A program made the translations under genes and the position numbers. A stretch of 64,000 bases of DNA from Diphasiastrum complanatum (taxonomy: Eukaryota > Streptophyta > Lycopodiopsida > Lycopodiales > Lycopodiaceae): positions 5,137,520 to 5,201,519 of the forward strand of contig CM055102.1 in the NCBI GenBank assembly GCA_029204225.1, given 5' to 3'. The notes below the pieces were generated by a model. The model did not search any database. It was given only the letters and a program-made list of their open reading frames with translations, and was not told the origin of the DNA. Shown one piece after another: positions 21,218-30,913 of the stretch (its first letter is position 1; each line of letters opens with the position of its first letter).

Positions 21218-22082
21218 TGTTAAAATTGGCAAAAGCTAACTTGGTTAAATCTTGTAAATACCATAATGACTTGTACCTATCATCATTAGACATGTGTGGA
21301 GCCTGTTCCCACGTGTGAAATCTATGCCTAAGTCATTTAGATAGATCATAAATGTTGTACATATCATTTAAATTGGAAACTAGTGGCTAAATTGGCCAAA
21401 AACTAGTTTAGTAGTATTATGACACTTGGCACCATTCTAGTGGTAGAAAATGCTATATCACATAGGTAGGAGTGGTCTCCCACGTGTGAAATATCATATA
21501 GAAAGTTCAGATCCATTGTATATAGATTTCATACATGTCAAAAGTCAAATCTCCTAGATTGTAGGACCTATCTCCTAATTTGTAGGAATCTAGAAGGTCA
21601 ACACTAGCCACCAATGATGATGTGGCAAATTAATGGAATCTTAGCCAAAGTGGATATGGATAAGCACTATGACCTGTCTCACACGTGCTGGAAGTGTCTT
21701 AGAGAGAGAGTATGATGATTTTTGTATTTAATCCATGATGGATCCACTTTGAGAAATAAATGAGACAAGATCTTGGTTTTGGAGGCATATCTTGAGTATT
21801 CTCATATTTGTGTTGTGATTTTATGGTTCTATTGCTTTCTAACACTTGTGTACTTCACTCTCTGCTGTAATTCCGTACAGGTACTGTTCTTCACACGTGT
21901 GAAGGCAGTAGGTCTCAAGTTTAATCATTTGCTTGTTGTTCTTGCTAGATTTTTGATGGGGAATTGATCTAATTCTAGATCTAATCATTGGTTGATTAGT
22001 AGATCATGTAATCTAGCTTCCAAAACCTCTTGAGGATCTGATGTAGATCCATTCTTGGTCTTTATTTCTCTGAAATTTCACA
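21218..22082 (+). repeat. NA-1 3' LTR
   Basis: Near-identical to 16,375-17,239; one difference noted (a at 21,765). The copy of the 16-bp palindrome has its CACACGTGTG core at 21,892-21,901. Followed by TCACT. Confidence 0.95.
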
Positions 22083-22087
22083 TCACT

Positions 22088-22862
22088 TAACCTCACAAGA
22101 AGTTTACAACATGCCTCATCACATGAAAGAACATATTTTTCAATATGTTTGAGCTTGTTCTTATTCTTGCACTTACTCAATTTAAGAGCACATAAATGAT
22201 GGTATAATATCTCGCTTTCTAAATTACTTGGAAACATAATTAAGTCACTTATGACTAGATTAAATTCCAAACTAAAGACAACATTCAAATTTAGAATGGT
22301 CTTACTTAATCTTTGAAATAAGCAAATCTCAACTAAGCAAGATACAACATCAACCAAAGAAAGAGAAACATACGTGTGTACAATAGAATGAATACCACCT
22401 TCAGTTTATCCTTTATTTTCCATGAAATAAGATGAACAAGGACTTGGTCTTGTACAATGAAGATCTCTTTGGATGCAAATATTGAGGATACTCCTACTCA
22501 AACCTTGACTCCATCATAAGTTGGCTTTTCTCCATAGAATGAACTTTTGATGCACTTAGAGACACTATGCTCTTGGTCCCTTCCAAGATTGAAAATAGAT
22601 CTTCAAAATCAATGAAATCTCCATACTCAAAAACCTTTGAGATAGAGAGTATAAAGGCCTTATAGACCTCCTTGCTGGATAAACATCCAACCATGATCCA
22701 TAGACTTGGATCTCCATCTTTCTTTTCTTCCAAGAAAACACATGCAAAGCAATAGCCTTCAAGAATACTAAGGTACAACGTGCACCATAAAACTTGGAGA
22801 AACAAGACATAGCCATTGGTTACTTGTGAAACCATCAATAAGATTAGGAAATCAAGAGGCAT
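22088..22862 (-). pseudogene. NA-2 module, 5' half
   Basis: Reverse-strand coding remnant. From 22,862 a frame reads LEEKKDGDPSLWIMVGCLSSK and DFIDFEDLFSILEG (a diverged linker). From 22,357 a second frame reads LCALKLSKCKNKNKLKHIEKY and CDEACCKLLVRLS, which matches NA-1 ALESCKSKSDLLIHSMKIC and ANCKLFMRVS. The frame is cut between LVRLS and EAS by NA-1. At least one frameshift lies near 22,400-22,490. Assigned to the module by position and shared motif only; the linker part is weak. Confidence 0.55.
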
Positions 22863-22954
22863 CTCTCTTGCTTATAGATGAAGAAAGGTGAACATCTGAG
22901 TGTTCCAAATCCATTGGATGTTTTGTCTTGGTAGAAGACATCAATTATAAATCC

Positions 22955-23880
22955 TTATGTGATTTTGCCATAAAACAAGCCTCTCTTGGCTTGATGTCCT
23001 TGACCATTGAAGACAGAGATTATATAGAGTACATTGGAAAGTGTAAAATTCATTGAAGATGCAAGATTCAAGGATATACATCCAACTCCTTCAACAGAAC
23101 ATGTATCACCAACATCAATGTATATTGATTCTCTAAGTTCTTGACAAGATTCAATAAAAACAAAAGAACTCTTGATGCTAATCATGTGTGATCTTGAGTC
23201 TTCTTATTGAAGATAGAAGAATGAGTTGAATCATCTTTTGTTCCTCCGTAGTCTTTGTTCTTTGCTTTGTCCTTTGATTTGTCCTTGGTGAAGGCTTGAA
23301 AAAATTGTTTCTTGCTCCTCCCTCTTGACTTGTCCTTGGCAAAGTGAGCTTTGCCATCACCACAATCCTTCCTTGAAAGTGTGTTGATCTTCAGCAGCTT
23401 GTTCTTTTGCTTGCTTTCTTCAGCAATAAGAGCATCATGAAGAGCCTCCAAAGATGGTAGCTCCTCCCTGATAGCATAAAGTTGCACAAGATTTGCATAC
23501 TCTTCTCTAAGTCCACTAAGGACTACTTGAACAAGATCACGGTTCTCTAGAGTATCTCCTATGCATGCTATCTCTCTGTGAAGATCTTTAACTCTCATTA
23601 CAGAACTTGAAGCACTTTCATCAACTCTTTGGAAACTAGAAAAGATCTGATTTCTAAGAGTAAGAAGTCTTGATTGATCTTTGCTTCAAAAACGTTCTTA
23701 AGGATTTACCAAGCCTGCTTGGTCGAGTTGCAAGAACTTATTTCTCTCAACATATCATTAGAGATCTTGCTCTTTTCTTGAACCTTTGAGCCTCATCATA
23801 AGCTTCAGGTTCAACTTCAATTCCTAATACTATGTCCATCACACCATAAAGAACCAAGAAAGATTTTGTTCTAACTTTAC
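22955..23880 (-). pseudogene. NA-2: Copia gag with protease trace
   Basis: Reading down from about 23,880: LREISSCNSTKQAW, then MRVKDLHREIACIGDTLENR and GLREEYANLVQLYAIREELP, very close to C1 and C5 gag. A Lys-rich linker follows with no intact CCHC knuckle. The lower frame (23,185-22,955) has VGDTCSVEGVGCISLNLASS and NVLYIISV, equivalent to the protease-to-GAG-pre-integrase strand (xRIEGIGSIPL, DVLYVP) of C1. The D-S-G box is missing. Stops and frame changes near 23,760 and 23,660. Confidence 0.75.
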
Positions 23881-24309
23881 AAATCTATGATTGACTACAA
23901 AAAATGAGAATTTTGAATCATGCATGCGATATAATCAATTCAAAAAGTGTCCACTCAGTTTTTGGGTCTCTCCCTACCCCTATTTAAGAGCTAATAACTC
24001 CTACTAGTATCATCAAAATGAATTGAAGCCAATTGCACTAGAAAGTAGACTCTTCTAGCTTTCCAACAAGCTATAATGTCACTACCTTTGGATATAACAT
24101 ATAGAATGAAATGAAGTACTTTGATTTTCACACGTGCGAACTGTTAGAATTTCATGCATCCTCTGTTCATACTTGAAAATATCAATTCTAACCTCTTTGA
24201 TCCAAAAACTGTTCAATACTAGATAGCAGAAAAGTGGTAAACAACTTCTTAGCCTGAATTGTCACAAAATTCTTCATACATTTGATGTTAATAGCATTCA
24301 AAGCAGCAT

Positions 24310-24322
24310 GGCTCTGATACCA
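24310..24322 (-). other. NA-2 primer-binding site
   Basis: ggctctgatacca in forward reading, the exact complement of the tRNA-Met primer site, abutting the LTR at 24,323. Confidence 0.9.
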
Positions 24323-25177
24323 TGTGAAAAATCTTGAACATTCACATGTGTGGGGAACCACAAAAGAAGTGTGAATGACCTTTACCATGCTTTATGATGG
24401 CACACAGATCACATGTAGAGTAATACTACAATCTACCATGAGATCCTATGGCTAGAGCATAATCTAGAATGCTACTGATCAAAGCTTCATTAAGATCTCA
24501 TCAAAAGGGAAAGTACACAAGCAAAAATATTAATGAAGAATACACCAATATCAAGTTAGAGAGAGAATACAATTACAAGATGTTTATGCTGTTGTGTCCT
24601 TTAACTTGAATCTCCAGTTTTGCAAATCAAAGACTAACTATCTATGTTGACATTATGACACCAAGATAGCTTGATTCATCATTAACATTATGAGAGAACC
24701 TCATGTACATGTATAGGAGAGCAATAGATCATGGTACTCAACCACATTTAGCCACATCTACAAGCCTAATACCAATATGTTGACACCTAACAGCTTGCAT
24801 GCAAAGATTGCACCTAACTTCTACCTCCTTTCTACAAATGTCAATTTCTCAACTAGATATGTACAGATCACCATGCATGTGTCCATTATTACTTTTGCAT
24901 GCTTTGCATGTCACAATGAAAACTTAGGACTCTTGAACTACCTCGAGTTCCTATTGGACCAAATTTGGCCATTTCTATGTCTAAATCTACATGCATGTTA
25001 TATTTGACCAATCTAGACATTCTGCATGTCATAAATGACAACTTGACACTATTGCATGTGATTTAGCTCGAGTTTATACAAGACTAAGAATGATATTTAC
25101 AATATGTAAATGTATATGTATGATGAAAATCTTCATCAACCTCTATAGTCAAGTTGAATGGCTTTTTATTCTTCACA
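24323..25177 (-). repeat. NA-2 5' LTR
   Basis: TGTGAAAAAT...CTTCACA in forward reading. Compared with the other NA-2 LTR it has extra sequence near 24,580-24,650 and a cacatgtgtgg version of the palindrome at about 24,344. Followed by ATGAT. Confidence 0.88.
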
Positions 25178-25699
25178 ATGATGACCACAAGACAATTGTG
25201 GATAGAAACCGCGTACTCTAGCTATCTCTGAGTAACTGGAAACTCTGTCTGACACTTTCGCTGATAAGCAGTAAGCCCGAGTAGCAATGCTAGGCTCTGA
25301 GCTAAGATAGAAACGAAGCTAGAAAAGAGCATTATAAAAATGTTTAATGATTAGCTATTTATACTAAGCGAATAACGCACATCCAGTAGGACAGCTAATT
25401 AGGTCGCAAATCACGATAGCAAGTTGGCCATAATGAGTTAGCATCCATCCAGTAAGACTTCCTAGAAATTTACTTGCTAAACGGTTAGGGCAAGTCTGTA
25501 GAACAATAGTTGTCTTTCATCTGATAGTTCGGACTATGTCCAATATGTCAGATGATGCCTGATATGTCAGAGCCACCTATTAGCGATCCCTGAGTATTTC
25601 TGCAGATTGTGTAAAAACAGAAAGAAAACTAAAGAACTAGATAATAAGTGGATGAAGATTAAAAATCGATTATTTGGCCAATAGAAGAATAAACTAACA
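25178..25699 (-). repeat. C2 5' LTR, outer part
   Basis: Resumes after NA-2 with the repeated ATGAT and runs to about 25,699 (ending ctaaca, the inverted match of the TGTT start at 14,306). The outer limit is inferred from that match only. The matching 3' LTR of C2 is not in the window because its pol is truncated at 11,299. Confidence 0.55.
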
Positions 25700-26208
25700 C
25701 TTTCACACGTGTGGAGACTCTTGCATGAAAAAAAAAAACTAAGTACTAGAACACCTTGCTCTTAGGTAGAGAGAGAAAGTAAGTAAAAGGCCTCAGGTAG
25801 AGAGAGAAACCAATAATGACTAGAATCACACAATCTCACATTGATCTAAAAAAAAGTTAGTATGTAATGAAATGATTCATCCTACTACTACTAACTCGAG
25901 GTAGTCCATGCTCATTTCCTATTGGACCCCTTTTGTACCACCTCTTGATTCCTATTGGATGAGTGACTCATGGCCCTCTTAATTTGATTGGACCCTTCTT
26001 ATGAAATTCTCACTTATGATTGGACCCTTAACCTCATGCCAACACTTTGGAATTGGTCACTCATCAAATCTAATCTTGACACTTGTAGTGAGCCTAACTA
26101 GCTCGAGCTACATCATAAATCACTTTTGGCCTAATCATGGAAATACATGTGTACTTGATTATTTTGCCTCCTAGACCAAAAATGGCCCTATCACTAGCTT
26201 ACACATAG
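25700..26208. repeat. LTR-like sequence, possibly a diverged NA-2-type LTR
   Basis: No coding signal. It starts with ctttcacacgtgtggag (CACACGTGTG at 25,704), as the NA-2 LTR does near its start. It shares ctcgag-t-cctattgga with it. Four attgga (CCAAT-complement) words recur at about 30-35 bp intervals between 25,915 and 26,030. Confidence 0.35.
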
Positions 26209-27880
26209 ATGGTAACAAATAAAATTTGTAACATCCCTAAACTCAACATAGATGACTTTTTGTATTTTTCACAAGTGGAAAGTAAAAGAACCCAACAAAA
26301 AACAAGGAGGAGACCCATTAATACTGAAAAAGGTCAAGTAAGCTCTAAGGAAAATGGTAAGAAGGACAAATCCAAAGACAATTTGTTTTTTTTGGGTAAG
26401 AAAGGACATTATGCATCCCGATGCTTCAAGAGAAAACTTTCACAAGAGGAGAAAAAATAAAGCAATCTTACAAATGAGGAAGAGCCTAAACGATTTTGAA
26501 TGATCTTTGATGGCATCAACCACTTTATCAAGAAGCAAAGGCAACTCAAGTGACATTTGGTGGATAGATAGTGGCGCATCTTCCCGCATGGCATTCCAAT
26601 GGGACTATTTCTCAAGACTACTCTCTTATCATGGCTTTAAGCAAGGAAGATTGCTTAGGCTTGATTCAAATGGCTCTAATGTGAGTGTGATGATGGCAAA
26701 GGAGGACTTGGCGCAAGTGGAGAACAAGTGCAACAAAGATGTAGCTCTCGGCCTACCAAGATCTTTTTTCAAAAGTGGTAAGATATGTGAGCCTTAGATT
26801 CTCTCAAGGACACACAAACAAGTCTTTCAAAGGTGTTTTTCTTTCTTCCAATAAGATTCTAATCAACATGAAACATTTGATGAGCTAAATATGAATATGC
26901 TTGATCGTGCTTCAAATGTTCAATCTAGAATGCCAAAGCCTTTATTGAGATCCAAGAGGAGTCAAGCAAGATTGAGGAGGAGCAACCTCAAATTGCAAGT
27001 GCTTCAAAAAGGTCATCTAGAGCCAAGGCCGACCCTATGAGGCTCACTTATTATGAAAAGGAAAAGCAAAATTAAGTTGATATGCAAGATGGTATACACT
27101 CCAAAACTTCCGTTTTTGCTTGCTTAACATCTTCTGAAGAACCATTTATCTTTAAGAGGTTTTTGAATCTCAAAGTTAAATTATCGCAATGCTAATTGAG
27201 TGTGATGCCTTAATTGATAAGAAAGCTTGTTTTCCTTGCAATCTTCCATTGGATATGAAGTCAAGGGAATGTCAATGGTTTCATGATATATGTGATCTTG
27301 GATTTTATGAGAGTAAGAATGATTTGGTCAATCATGATTTGGAAAATTGTAAATTCTGAAATCTAGAGGCATGTTGTATACTTTTTGTGAGAATAAGTGA
27401 ATCATCCTCTAAGAGCACTTATCTCCATAACCAAATATTTACCCTCATTGATTTCAAAGTTCCTTTGATTACAAGATTGGAGAAATCATGCAAAGAATTG
27501 ATAGTTTGTGGACTTATTATTATTCTAACATGCATAATCTTGATAATCTTGACAAGTGCATACTTTGTGATCTTGATCTTTGTGCTCATTATGAGGATAG
27601 GAGGTCTTGGGTTTCCATCAAGTAGGAGAAGCAACATCAAAGAGGACTAAGCCTCAAGATCAAGCATCTTTATCAAACATGAAAAGAATCGATGTCAAAG
27701 GTGCTAGGATGGTGCAAAGCTCTCCACTTCATCTTGGAAGAGGTCAACTTCAAGGAGATTTTTTCTTGCATATGGTCATCATGAATATTCATCAAATTTA
27801 TTGATTGATCCTCACACCATTGTACTTGTAAATGATCCATTTATGAATCCAAAATCAACCCTTGAAGTTATGCATAATTT
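26209..27880 (+). pseudogene. NA-3: non-autonomous Copia-derived coding remnant with one copy of the module
   Basis: Order of pieces: a Lys-rich nucleocapsid end with GKKGHYASRCFKRK (first two Cys lost); protease box WWIDSGASSRMAF at about 26,560; a collapsed GAG-pre-integrase (ALGLPRSFFKSGKICE); then the pol linker KRSSRAKADPMRLTYYEKEK, aligning with C1 RSTRARSEPRRLTYDEEGR. The diverged module follows: LIECDALIDKKACFPCNLPL, then VRISESSSKSTYLHNQIF, ending HYEDRRSWVSIK and WCKALHFILEEVNFKEIFSC. Stops and frame changes interrupt it. It is the best bridge between ordinary Copia pol and the NA-1 module, because linker and module sit side by side. Integrase core, YVDD and RNase H are absent. Confidence 0.68.
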
Positions 27881-27889
27881 TTTATACTT

Positions 27890-28510
27890 TAATCAAGCTA
27901 TTTTCCAAGGAAGAAAAATGCAAATTCCAGCTTGATTAAAACCATATATTTTGTACATAGGGTGGAGGCTATTCCCACATGCGAAAGATAGACCTAAGTT
28001 GGCTAGTAGATAATCTCAAAGGCCAATATGGCAAATAGTGAAGTTTTCCAAGCTAAAATCAATTTTTCTTCATTGTAGGCTTTTTGAGTTGGTGCAATTT
28101 GATTGGATGGCCATAGATTTGTATGAGACTTTAGGAGGAGGCAAAGGAAAAGTCACAAGACTATCTCACATGTGTGAAATAGGTTAGATCAGCCCAAGCC
28201 TCATGCCTTGTATATACTCATCTTAGACCTCATTATGTATATACAATTTTGGAGTGAAATTGTGGATTTTTCATTAAGCTTGTCTAGATCTCCCTTTTGC
28301 AATTTGTTGTGTCCAATGCATTTATGATTGCCTGTACTTTTCTCTCTAGTATTTTTTCGTACATCAAGTTGTACTTCACATGTGTGAAGCCTCTTTTCTT
28401 AATTCACACAAAGATCTTGACTACTCTGGCTTCTTATCAAAATTGTGTCAATTATAACTTGCATCCAATCCCTCATGGATTGGTTATATCCATTTCAGGT
28501 CCTAAGCTTA
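27890..28510 (+). repeat. NA-3 3' LTR (diverged from NA-1 LTR)
   Basis: Shares gtacata-gtgg-ggc-attcccac-tg-gaaa-ata-acctaagt with the NA-1 LTR (16,440-16,490). It has a TATA-like tgtatatactc near 28,209 and ends with gtacttcacatgtgtgaagcc near 28,370, a one-base variant of the 16-bp palindrome. Exact ends not resolved. Confidence 0.55.
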
Positions 28511-29880
28511 TTCATTTCACAACAAAGCGAGATCAAGCATTATTTGTGCTCTTGTGTAGAAAGCTAGAAATTGGCTATTCTTGAAAATCCAAGTCCTATA
28601 GAATTTACTACAACCACCAACACTTAGAACATTATAAGAAATTTTCGTTGGCATCCATTTATCTGATTTTTTTGGAAGATTCTTCAAGAGAATCTTCCAA
28701 AAAAAGACCTTTATCCACAAGTGCTCTATTGGAAGAATTTTGTAGTGTACTATGATCTTCAAAAAATAACGAGTAATGTTGTTGTATTTCATTTAAAGTT
28801 TTGGATTTGTTGTCTAAGGAGCTTTCCCAATCTAATGCCTTTAGAAACACTGGGCCTCAAATACAATGCGTCTTTTAACTAGGAGAAGATATTAACTAAT
28901 TAGAAGAGCCAGGTGAAAATCCAACAATGCCATGAAGCTCAATTGGTGCTCTGAGTGAGACTAGAGAGATGTGAAAAGGGAATTACTACAAAATTATTCC
29001 AACTAATATGAGCAAGAATGTATGGCAAGTTCACCTGGGATCAGGAGGGAGGAAAATTTTAGAAGCAAAATTTCTAAGTATAATCTTCACTACTATTGTA
29101 TTTGTTTTTGCATTGAAACTGAAAATTATTGTTATCATTGTGCTCATCCTTGTTTCATAATGCATGTAGCTTGCGAACTTTGGTGGCCATATTTGTAAAG
29201 ACTAGTATGGAAAGGGGTACAAGACATGCTATAAAAGCCTAAAAGCATGGATAAAGTATAGACAAGCATTTTGGTTACCATCACTATAGAGAATGAAACC
29301 TTTACAACATGTCTTGCTAAAATTGCATGGATGTTGATGATGATACATGCTTCAATATCCATATGTGCATTGTGTGATGGAAAAAATTTGCCCAGAAGAT
29401 TACACCTTTAACAATCTTGTAAAACTTATGAAATAGCTCGACAACATAAGTAAAATGTACTAGGATACTTAAGATTTCAGACCAATGCTACAATCATCAA
29501 GAGAAGACCCATAGCTAATATGTTATCCATGGAAGTCGACTAACTATTGAATGTAGTAGTAACAACATGTAGAGGCAAAAGCTAGCTCATCATGCACCCG
29601 CATTTGTTGTGATGGCATCCTATGCTAGAAGAGTGACACTTGAAAAGGGAACATGAATTAGTAAGTTGTGCAAGTTGGTCTCCACACAAGCTTCAAAATG
29701 AAGGAGGATCTCTACATTGATTGTCGAGGGACTAGTTAAGCTAACAAGGTGCAAGCTTGGCGGCTGCAATGGTGAGTAAATGCTATTGAACTTACAAAGG
29801 CGTGCATTTAGAGGTTTGAACATATGTGAATAAAGGTAACTTTACATAATTGTGAAGCTTTTACGAACAACTTATGTATT
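28511..29880. other. Non-coding stretch
   Basis: No coding signal and no family resemblance that I can name. It contains a perfect 17-bp stem hairpin at 28,667-28,705, listed separately. Confidence 0.5.
28667..28705. repeat. Perfect inverted repeat, 17-bp arms, 5-nt loop
   Basis: Left arm tttttttggaagattct (28,667-28,683), loop tcaag, right arm agaatcttccaaaaaaa (28,689-28,705). Confidence 0.9.
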
Positions 29881-30016
29881 ATGGAAGGAGCCGGGCACAT
29901 GCCATTTTGCCCGCTAAAAATTTCCAGAATTTTTAAGCGAGGCCCGGAGGGGCCGAGCCAAAATTTTTTTGGAAAGCTGAGCCGGGCAGAATGGCCGGTG
30001 CCCAGACTCCTTCCAT
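29881..30016. mobile_element. GC-rich foldback (MITE-like) element, 136 bp
   Basis: The ends are inverted copies (atggaaggagccgggcac and, reverse-complemented from the right, atggaaggagtctgggcac). Pairing continues inward through gccattttgcccg against gccattctgcccg, so nearly the whole unit folds into one imperfect hairpin. GC content is far above its flanks. Target duplication is uncertain. It directly abuts a second inverted-repeat unit. Confidence 0.65.
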
Positions 30017-30018
30017 TG

Positions 30019-30219
30019 CGTAATGGATACTTTTAAAATTTTTACATGCTCACTATGAAACATAATGAGCAGTTTGACCACTCTGACGCTGCCACATGGC
30101 AGGCGTAGGCCTGACGCCTGAAGCGCACGCTAGAATGGGCAGCAAATTAAAAAAAAAATGACATTATGTTTTCTAAGGAGCCCAAACAATGGGCAGATAT
30201 GCATGAAGTATCCATTACG
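30019..30219. mobile_element. Second inverted-repeat (MITE-like) unit, about 201 bp
   Basis: Terminal repeats cgtaatggatact (30,019) and agtatccattacg (ending 30,219) are exact inverted copies. Inside lies a short hairpin, tgctcactatg-aaa-cataatgagca, and a GC-rich core (gccacatggcaggcg...). Confidence 0.6.
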
Positions 30220-30771
30220 TTTAAGTATTTACTTCATAATACTATATCATATCATCAATAGCAAGAAACAATGATGCACTAACTTGTGTTTTTATTTCTT
30301 CTGTTTCAAAATGATAATCTAGATCTAAAGTGCAAGATGTAGCATTGTAGCATGAATTTTTAGAGTGCATTTTCAACAACAAATTGAACTGCTTTGCAAG
30401 TTTCCAGACAAAAAGTTTTGAAAAGAAGAGACCTGCTAGGCTGCTAGATAGTCACAAACTGCATCATTAAAGAGACATTGCCCATATTGGGTGGAAAAAC
30501 TATACTTATTGTTTATAAACCCTCCTGAAGACTACAAGACATATGGTAATAATTATAGCTCTTTCAATGTTGGGGTTGATTCACAACCCCCATGTGAGAA
30601 TTGGTTCCATGGCATGAGTTCAGAATCTTATCATTCTTGCACAATCTGAACGCATTATCCATATCCAATCGTAAAGTGGCTATGGTCTAGATACACGGCC
30701 AAATAGTAAGTCTCTCTTAAGTTTCTATGTATATAAGAATTAGAATACAAGCCTGTGCTTAGAAAGCACAG

Positions 30772-30777
30772 TTTATT
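30772..30777 (-). promoter_or_regulatory. Candidate polyadenylation signal of the bHLH gene
   Basis: AATAAA on the reverse strand, about 137 bp past the stop codon. The flank 30,220-30,913 otherwise shows no coding signal. Confidence 0.5.
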
Positions 30778-30913
30778 ACATGTGTATCTGAAAGAATCTG
30801 TAAGAAAACTATCATGTTAAGCCTCCAAACTGATTGTAAAACATGATCTGCAGTTTGTTTGGTTTGAGAAAAGGAAACGATGTCTATAGGCTCCTCTATA
30901 GGAGAGGGATTGG

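Larger units (their letters stand above)
16375..22082 (+). mobile_element. NA-1: complete, recently inserted non-autonomous LTR retrotransposon
   Basis: 5,708 bp with two 865-bp LTRs offset by exactly 4,843 bp, TG...CA ends, and flanking TCACT duplications. A perfect tRNA-Met primer site follows the first LTR (17,240-17,252), and a purine tract gaggaggag (21,209-21,217) precedes the second. Comparing the LTRs by eye I find one difference (g at 16,922, a at 21,765). The interior has a long repeat-rich leader and one 671-codon ORF with gag-like zinc clusters and a duplicated diverged module. It lacks recognisable protease, integrase catalytic triad and reverse transcriptase. All signs point to mobilisation in trans by a related Copia such as C5, whose LTR shares long stretches with it. 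Confidence 0.93.
14656..25177 (-). mobile_element. NA-2: non-autonomous Copia-derived element, itself split by NA-1
   Basis: LTRs at 14,656-15,473 and 24,323-25,177 match along most of their length. ATGAT occurs immediately outside both (14,651-14,655 and 25,178-25,182), an exact 5-bp target duplication. The tRNA-Met primer site is reverse-strand at 24,310-24,322, so the element reads right to left. Inside are Copia gag, a protease trace and the diverged RT-position module seen in NA-1 and NA-3, but no recognisable integrase core or YVDD. NA-1 inserted into the module at 16,370-22,087. The LTRs differ at many positions and by indels, so NA-2 is much older than NA-1. Confidence 0.88.
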
